From CAIJKW01 sp964443365 (lineage in GTDB: Bacteria; Patescibacteriota; Minisyncoccia; Phycocordibacterales; CAIZLB01), in the NCBI GenBank assembly GCA_964443365.1, contig CAYUCM010000009.1, forward strand, positions 1-26,282: DNA of 26,282 nucleotides, in the 5' to 3' direction. The notes under the pieces are model-generated. The model was not told the origin of the DNA and did not search any database. It saw nothing but the letters and a program-made list of their open reading frames with translations. Below, piece after piece: positions 21,205 through 26,282 of the stretch (the stretch's first letter is position 1; each line of letters starts with the position of its first letter). A program made the translations under genes and the position numbers.

Positions 21205-24200
21205 ATGCGTTTTACTTTTTTTAATAAAGGCAAAGACCAGCCAACTGGAGAACTTGCCACTTCAGGTGTTCCACCAAAAGCTGAAAAGTCCATCTTGGAT
21301 CCAAGGGAGATTGAGGTAATGTCCAAAATTCACACAGACGCAGAGTTTCTACAGGTCCACTGTAGATTAATGGATAGAATCAGTAATCCCGACGGTGCAC
21401 ATGTTAGCCATCTTCCTATACTCGAGTCAACTTTTATAGAGAGATCTGCCGGATCTTATGCTGCACCGTGGGCAGGTAGAGAGTTGGTGCAAAACTGGAT
21501 TGATGCCGAAGTTCTTGATTCTGATGGTACCATCAGAAAAAGTAAGGGAACTTTAGATGGAGTTACTTTTAAAGAAGAGATTATACCGGACGGTGTTACC
21601 AAATTCACCATCTCTGGAGATTGGGCTCTTACTAATTTGGATGGACTTGTTGGCCTTAGTTCTGATAAACCAGATGGCCCAACTAGTGGAGGTAATGGTA
21701 TTGGATTAAAGCAGACTGTATTGAGATTTCTTAGGAATAATGAATTTGGCGTAAGGAATTTTTGTATCTATGGAACATCAAAACAGGCGGGTGGTACACC
21801 AGTAAAAATTTCTTACGAAATGATTTCCCCAGAAGACATCACGTCTCAATACGCTGCGTACGGGACTTCTCCAATAAGAAACATAAGAAAATCCTGGCTT
21901 GTTGGTAGGATAGAAAATACAGATGTGATGACTGTTGCTCGTGAATTATCAGAACATAGAGAAAGTAGGGATGCTTGTGCTTATGTTATAGAAACGGATA
22001 ATGAAAAAACCATAGCCTTATTAAGAGGTATAAAAGATTTTGGTGTTTATTCAGAAAATCCCCATCTTAAGGATCCAAATTTTGAATCAAAAAAAGGAAC
22101 GATTGTATGGGGTAAAGACAGGGGATCAAGTGGAAAATTATTTATAAATGGACAGGTAATGGATTATCAGAAAAAAACTACAAATGAATTAGTTTTTCCA
22201 GGTCCTCCAGGTGTAACAATTAGATTAAATGAAGTTGATTATCCAATGAGTATAGATAGACCTCCAATAAGCTCTATAGACTTGGAAGAATATACAAAAA
22301 ATCTTTTGAAAGATGAATCGAGGGATGTTTTGATAGATCTATTGAAATCTTCAGAACATTTATGGCACCTTTCTTCGCAAGACTCTCCTGTTGGTTATAA
22401 AGATTCAGACGGTTATAATGTTGTAATAGAATCTATTATAAAAAATTTACTACCAAATCCTTTTGATAGAAATCAAAAAAAACCACCATTTTCTTACGAT
22501 GATTTTAAGGGAGTGTTTGGTGATAAATATGTATACGTAGAAAGTTGGAATGTAAAAAAAGAAGATATAGTGGAAGCTGAAAAAGAGGGGTATCGTGTAT
22601 GTTTGAGTGAGTTTGCAAAACTGGGAGTGCCTTCAATAAAGGAGGTGATTGATTCCTCGGCTAAGCTTAAAAGAGATAGGCCGTTCGAGAGTTCTTTGGA
22701 GCATTCACAAAAATTTGGCTGGGGGGTGGGTACACGTATCTTTTATGAAAGACCAAGACCTGGTCAGTTACAGTCTCAATTTACCCCAGATGTATTTATA
22801 AATAAGTTTAAAAATATTAGTAATAAGGTTTTTGTCGATGGCAAAAATATTAAAATTATATTTGATATACCAGCCGGAGGAGACCTTTTGGTGGATGATT
22901 TGGCGGAGCGGGATGAAGATAGCGCTGCCGAGAATATCATATATTCATGTAGAGGATTAATTGCTTCAGGCTTACGTACATCTTCATTTATTCCAGAATC
23001 AACATCTATGATGATTGATGGTCGCATCGTCACTTTTTATTTTGACGATAAAAAAAATCCAGGAAAAAAAGGCGGCGGTGTGCTTGTTGGTAAGATTCCA
23101 GAATTTGATATTGTTGATAGAAATAGAAGAAATCAGATAATAGTAGAGTTTAGTTTGGCAAATGAAGAAGATGTTAAGCCCTGGGAGAATTTACAGGGTG
23201 GGTCTGATGCTAAAGTCATAAAAGCAGAAGTAGCAATGGAGAATGGTGGTAGCAATGGAGATATACTTGTGTCTGCGCCTGTTCAACAAGAGCTATCTGT
23301 GTCTAGTCACGGCGGTGATGATGTGGATATGGTGAGGAAGGTTCTAGGAGAAAAATTATCCACTGTTCCAAAAGTAAACCCAGAAGATAGAATTATTATT
23401 GGATCAAATTCAGAAATCACCACTGTTCCAGTTATAATTTCTGATGATAATGTTGAAAAATTTAAAGAGGTTCAAAAAATAATTCCTCATCTTGAATCTA
23501 TTGTAAACGAGCTGGAGGAGACTGTTAAATCAGATGAAATTAACCCCCTTACAGCAAGAGAGCGATTAATGCTTCAGTGGGTTAATACTGTTGGTAAAAA
23601 AGCTTTGGGGGTGTCATTGGAAAATGATGTAAGTCAATCTAGTCCAGATTCCGAGGGCTTATTAGAGATTTATATGAAACCTAACACTTTGGTTTTGAGT
23701 CTAGCTAATATTTTGGAGGCAAATAATCAGGCTAATGTTCCAATAAGTGTACCTGTTATTGGTGATACAAGAACTGGAGAGATAATCACTGAAGCAATAA
23801 AAATTAAAAGTGTTGGAGAAAGAATTGAAGCAGTGGCTAGAAAATTTATTCCAGATGCTAAGAATTTGGAAGATTTCGAATTAATAACAGAACCCAGCCA
23901 AGAACAATTAAAAAAGCTTACTCTTCTTAGGTCTGTTATGTTAGCAATGGGATATGAGGCAAATAATGATTTATTTGTATTTAAGGGTAATAATGTTAAA
24001 GGTTTCAATCTAGATCAAAAAGCTATCGGATTACACGAGTCTGTTTTAGAAGTTGGGTTCAAAGAAGCTTTTGCTGTGTTTAGACATGAAATTGCTCATA
24101 ATAGAGAGATGGATCACAATAGTCATTTTATTGCGACGGATGAGGCTATTGCCTCTCATGTTATTGAGCAAATGAGTTTGTCTGCTAATAGATTACTCAG

Positions 24201-24330
24201 TGTTCAAATATCGTTGATGCGAAGAGGTTTCAGTCCTGAACAAATAGAATCTGAAATGCTTACAAAACATGCCGGTGATTTTTTAATTGTAAATGCATCA
24301 AAAATTTGGGAAGAAATGAGAGGGAGATAA
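21205..24330 (+). CDS. GHKL ATPase - HExxH metallopeptidase fusion protein, unknown function
   Basis: 1041 residues, no signal peptide or membrane helix, so cytoplasmic. The N-terminal region (about 70-350) looks like a GHKL (Hsp90/MutL/gyrase-type) ATPase. The N box is RELVQNWIDA (E93, N97, D100). A segment LDGLVGLSSDKPDGPTSGGN leads to the glycine-rich lid SGGNGIGLKQ (161-170). The G1 box is weak: SGDWALTN (137-144) stands where DxGxG is expected. The middle (360-870) is mixed beta/helix without a family I recognise, with a loose linker at about 660-760. The C-terminus has a zinc-protease motif, HEIAHNREMDH (H961, E962, H965, H971), the HExxHxxxxxH spacing of metzincins but with Glu instead of Gly at the eighth position, then DEAIA (979-983). 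It is monocistronic, between a duplication scar and dnaE. ATP-driven proteolysis or nucleotide-gated cleavage is a guess. Phage rIIA-like and MORC-like GHKL proteins are distant comparisons. Confidence 0.6.
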   Translation: MRFTFFNKGKDQPTGELATSGVPPKAEKSILDPREIEVMSKIHTDAEFLQVHCRLMDRISNPDGAHVSHLPILESTFIERSAGSYAAPWAGRELVQNWIDAEVLDSDGTIRKSKGTLDGVTFKEEIIPDGVTKFTISGDWALTNLDGLVGLSSDKPDGPTSGGNGIGLKQTVLRFLRNNEFGVRNFCIYGTSKQAGGTPVKISYEMISPEDITSQYAAYGTSPIRNIRKSWLVGRIENTDVMTVARELSEHRESRDACAYVIETDNEKTIALLRGIKDFGVYSENPHLKDPNFESKKGTIVWGKDRGSSGKLFINGQVMDYQKKTTNELVFPGPPGVTIRLNEVDYPMSIDRPPISSIDLEEYTKNLLKDESRDVLIDLLKSSEHLWHLSSQDSPVGYKDSDGYNVVIESIIKNLLPNPFDRNQKKPPFSYDDFKGVFGDKYVYVESWNVKKEDIVEAEKEGYRVCLSEFAKLGVPSIKEVIDSSAKLKRDRPFESSLEHSQKFGWGVGTRIFYERPRPGQLQSQFTPDVFINKFKNISNKVFVDGKNIKIIFDIPAGGDLLVDDLAERDEDSAAENIIYSCRGLIASGLRTSSFIPESTSMMIDGRIVTFYFDDKKNPGKKGGGVLVGKIPEFDIVDRNRRNQIIVEFSLANEEDVKPWENLQGGSDAKVIKAEVAMENGGSNGDILVSAPVQQELSVSSHGGDDVDMVRKVLGEKLSTVPKVNPEDRIIIGSNSEITTVPVIISDDNVEKFKEVQKIIPHLESIVNELEETVKSDEINPLTARERLMLQWVNTVGKKALGVSLENDVSQSSPDSEGLLEIYMKPNTLVLSLANILEANNQANVPISVPVIGDTRTGEIITEAIKIKSVGERIEAVARKFIPDAKNLEDFELITEPSQEQLKKLTLLRSVMLAMGYEANNDLFVFKGNNVKGFNLDQKAIGLHESVLEVGFKEAFAVFRHEIAHNREMDHNSHFIATDEAIASHVIEQMSLSANRLLSVQISLMRRGFSPEQIESEMLTKHAGDFLIVNASKIWEEMRGR

Positions 24331-24347
24331 AATATCTGGTGCCACGT

Positions 24348-24364
24348 TCTAACCCAGCGCCCTC
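24348..24364 (-). repeat. dnaE 3' end matched by the scar at 21065-21081
   Basis: It covers the TAG stop and the last codons of dnaE. With 21065-21081 it forms an imperfect 17-bp direct repeat that flanks the GHKL-zincin gene. Confidence 0.45.
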
Positions 24365-26282
24365 ACTGTATCTATAATAATAGAAGGCGTTCCGTTTCTG
24401 TTGGAAGTTTTTCCTTTTACAACCACGCATTTTTCTTGTACGAGACTGCTTTTTAGTAATTCATAAGTTTTTGGAAATACCACGGCTTCAATTGATCCGC
24501 TAAAATCTGCAATTCGGAGGAACATCATTCTAATTGAAGGATCTTTTTTGGTGGCGATTTCTTTTGCTTCCTCAATAATTCCGGCAATAATTACCGGCGT
24601 GCCTTCATCGTTAAAATTCTTTTTATTCTTATCATATGGCTTTTTGTTTGCCCAACCACTTCCTTTATTTGCACTTCCACCAGGACCTAATTTTTTCTTT
24701 GCAGCCTCTTCAGCTTCTTTCTTTGCTTTTTCTTCATCGCTCATCATTGCATTCATCGCTTCTTCTGCGCTTTGCGCTTCTTTCTTTANNNNNNNNNNNN
24801 NNNNNNNNNNNNNNNNNNNNNNNNNNNNNNNNNNNNNNNNNNNNNNNNNNNNNNNNNNNNNNNNNNNNNNNNNNNNNNNNNNNNNNNNGCTGTTGTCATC
24901 TGCGCCTATTTCGTCAAACATAGAAAATAGGGAAGCTTGATTTTCTGGACGAGCCTGTTGTTCTTTGTTGTATTCCAATAAATCAGGGAGATTAGCAAGC
25001 ATAACACCGCGATCACCAAATTGATCCATCGCCCCACTTTTAACCAAGGCTTCAAGAGATTTTTTGTTTAGATTTTTATCCTTTATTCTATTTAGAAAAT
25101 CTTCAAGTGTTTTAAATTTACCACCTTTTTTTCTTTCTGCGATGATTACGTTGGCAATACCTTCGCCAAAATTTTTAATACTATAAAGACCAAATCTAAT
25201 TGAATCGGGCTCTGGCTCCATTTGTGCATTCATACCAGAACCTTTTATGACGGTAAAGTTTCCAAAACTTTCATTTATGTTTGGAGGAAGAGTTGGAATA
25301 TTCATTCTCTTACATTCCGCAACAAAGGTTGCAATTTCATCCACGTCTCCATGTGCGCCAGTTAAGACGGAAGCCATGTAAACTGCAGGGAAGTTGGCCT
25401 TCATGTAAGCCGTCTGATATGCGAGACGTCCATAACTTGCGGCGTGCGCTTTGTTGAATCCATAAGCTTGAAATGGTTCAAAAAGTTTCCATAATTTTTC
25501 AGCGAAGGCTTTTGTTTGGCCAAGCTTAATAATTCCTTCTGTTAATTTTATTTTCTGATTGGCCATTTCCTCTCTGTTTTTCTTTCCAACAGCTTTACGG
25601 AATTTGTCAGCTTCAAGCCAAGAATATCCGGCAAGTTCAATAGCAGAGAATAGCAAGTCGTCCTGATAAACAATCAATCCAAAAGATTCTTTCAGATATT
25701 TTTCCATTCTTGGATCCTCGTATTTTGTAAGACGTGGATCATTTTTTCTTCTAATATATTCAGGAATAGTTTCCATTGGTCCTGGACGATACAAGGCAAC
25801 CATGGCGTTAATATCGTGAATAGATGTTGGTTTCAATTCCTTTAGAAATCTTGTCATTCCAGTTCCATTCAATTGAAATAGTCCAATAGTTTCTCCACGT
25901 GCAAGCATGTCAAAAGTTTTTTGATCATCAAGCGGAACATTGTCTAGATCAACTTTTACTCCTTCAATTTTTTCCGTAAGATCAATTGCATCTTTTAATT
26001 GAGAAAGGTTTTTGATTCCAAGGAAGTCAAACTTCATAAGTCCGGCGTTGTTTTCATCGACGGAGCGCATATCGTACTGAGTAATAATTCTACCTTCACC
26101 CTTTGGATCAAGTTGTAGTGGACAAACATCTGTTAGAGTAATAGGGGAAACCACAACTCCGGCGGCGTGCACAGAAATGTGTCTGGCATTTCCTTCAATT
26201 TTTTGTGCCATATCAATAATTTTTCTGACATCAGAATCTTGTTTGTATAATTCTGCAAGTTCTGGAGTTTCTGTTATGGCGC
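24349..26282 (-). CDS. dnaE: DNA polymerase III alpha subunit, C-terminal part (partial, with assembly gap)
   Basis: The replicative polymerase subunit. The reading frame stays open to the window edge (upstream codons read ...LYKQDSDVRKIID before an internal Met at 26211), so the PHP domain and the first two catalytic Asp lie outside. Seen here: VHAAGVVVS, the third catalytic Asp region LMKFDFLG, VALYRPGPMETIPEYI, FGLIVYQDD, FRKAVGKK and YGFNKAHAASYGRLAYQTAY of the fingers, the helix-hairpin-helix region (LEDFLNRI, then LEALVKSGAMD), and a C-terminal OB fold (PVIIAGIIEEAKE, then GSIEAVVFPKTYE). A 100-N gap (24789-24888) interrupts a Lys/Glu/Ala-rich linker before the OB fold, so that part is of unknown length. 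It converges with the GHKL-zincin gene, with 18 bp between them and no clear terminator. Confidence 0.95.
   Translation of the reverse strand, partial: AITETPELAELYKQDSDVRKIIDMAQKIEGNARHISVHAAGVVVSPITLTDVCPLQLDPKGEGRIITQYDMRSVDENNAGLMKFDFLGIKNLSQLKDAIDLTEKIEGVKVDLDNVPLDDQKTFDMLARGETIGLFQLNGTGMTRFLKELKPTSIHDINAMVALYRPGPMETIPEYIRRKNDPRLTKYEDPRMEKYLKESFGLIVYQDDLLFSAIELAGYSWLEADKFRKAVGKKNREEMANQKIKLTEGIIKLGQTKAFAEKLWKLFEPFQAYGFNKAHAASYGRLAYQTAYMKANFPAVYMASVLTGAHGDVDEIATFVAECKRMNIPTLPPNINESFGNFTVIKGSGMNAQMEPEPDSIRFGLYSIKNFGEGIANVIIAERKKGGKFKTLEDFLNRIKDKNLNKKSLEALVKSGAMDQFGDRGVMLANLPDLLEYNKEQQARPENQASLFSMFDEIGADDNSXXXXXXXXXXXXXXXXXXXXXXXXXXXXXXXXXXKKEAQSAEEAMNAMMSDEEKAKKEAEEAAKKKLGPGGSANKGSGWANKKPYDKNKKNFNDEGTPVIIAGIIEEAKEIATKKDPSIRMMFLRIADFSGSIEAVVFPKTYELLKSSLVQEKCVVVKGKTSNRNGTPSIIIDTVRALG
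24789..24888. other. Assembly gap (100 N)
   Basis: Exactly 100 N, a common placeholder for a gap of unknown size. It lies in the low-complexity linker of dnaE; the charged Lys/Glu/Ala-rich sequence beside it may be why the assembly broke. Frame continuity across it carries no information. Confidence 0.98.

Overview
The window reads as a piece of a small, AT-rich genome from the Candidate Phyla Radiation (Patescibacteria, most like Parcubacteria/Nomurabacteria). This rests on the style of the proteins (shortened tRNA synthetases, a sortase with a VPxTG-like substrate, Asn/Tyr-rich surface proteins, a peptidoglycan-binding secreted protein with a paired-Cys C-terminal module) and on the lack of clear Shine-Dalgarno sites. 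No 16S gene is present, so the assignment is inference. UGA is used as a stop, so the SR1/Gracilibacteria code does not apply.

Layout. (1) 1-3190, + strand: translation genes rpmE, prfA, rpsB and tsf plus a small membrane protein, each segment with its own promoter and hairpin terminators. (2) 3430-3510: tRNA-Thr(UGU). (3) 3530-7073, - strand: envelope genes, namely a secreted peptidoglycan-binding protein, a membrane-anchored thioredoxin-fold protein and a processive family 2 glycosyltransferase. (4) 7138-12324, + strand: pheS-pheT and gyrB. PheS lacks the N-terminal coiled coil and PheT lacks the EMAP-like tRNA-binding domain. (5) 12331-15773: a surface module with a CARDB-repeat protein (-), a sortase (+) and a Tyr-rich PKD-type protein (+) ending in a VPATG sorting signal. 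The first two genes diverge from promoters whose -35 boxes overlap inside one perfect palindrome. (6) 15891-19515: thrS (-) and an ABC-F ATPase (+) diverging from a 400-bp region that holds two tandem promoter-hairpin units. (7) 19516-24348: an accessory segment between the ABC-F gene and dnaE, carrying a BRO-N/antirepressor-like gene, a histidine-phosphatase-like gene, a scar made of an ABC-F fragment and apparently the dnaE 3' end, and a 1041-residue protein joining an N-terminal GHKL (Hsp90/MutL-type) ATPase to a C-terminal HExxHxxxxxH zincin. (8) 24349-26282, - strand: the C-terminal part of dnaE, cut by the window edge and broken by a 100-N assembly gap.

Two points stand out. First, promoters are unusually readable, and in most genes the -10 box (often TGN-extended) lies only 6-16 nt before the start codon, which predicts leaderless or nearly leaderless mRNAs. 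This also corrects several start codons, because the upstream in-frame candidates fall in or before the promoter. Second, the GHKL-metallopeptidase fusion, next to a BRO gene and a duplication scar, is the best candidate here for an undescribed system. Its function cannot be read from sequence alone.
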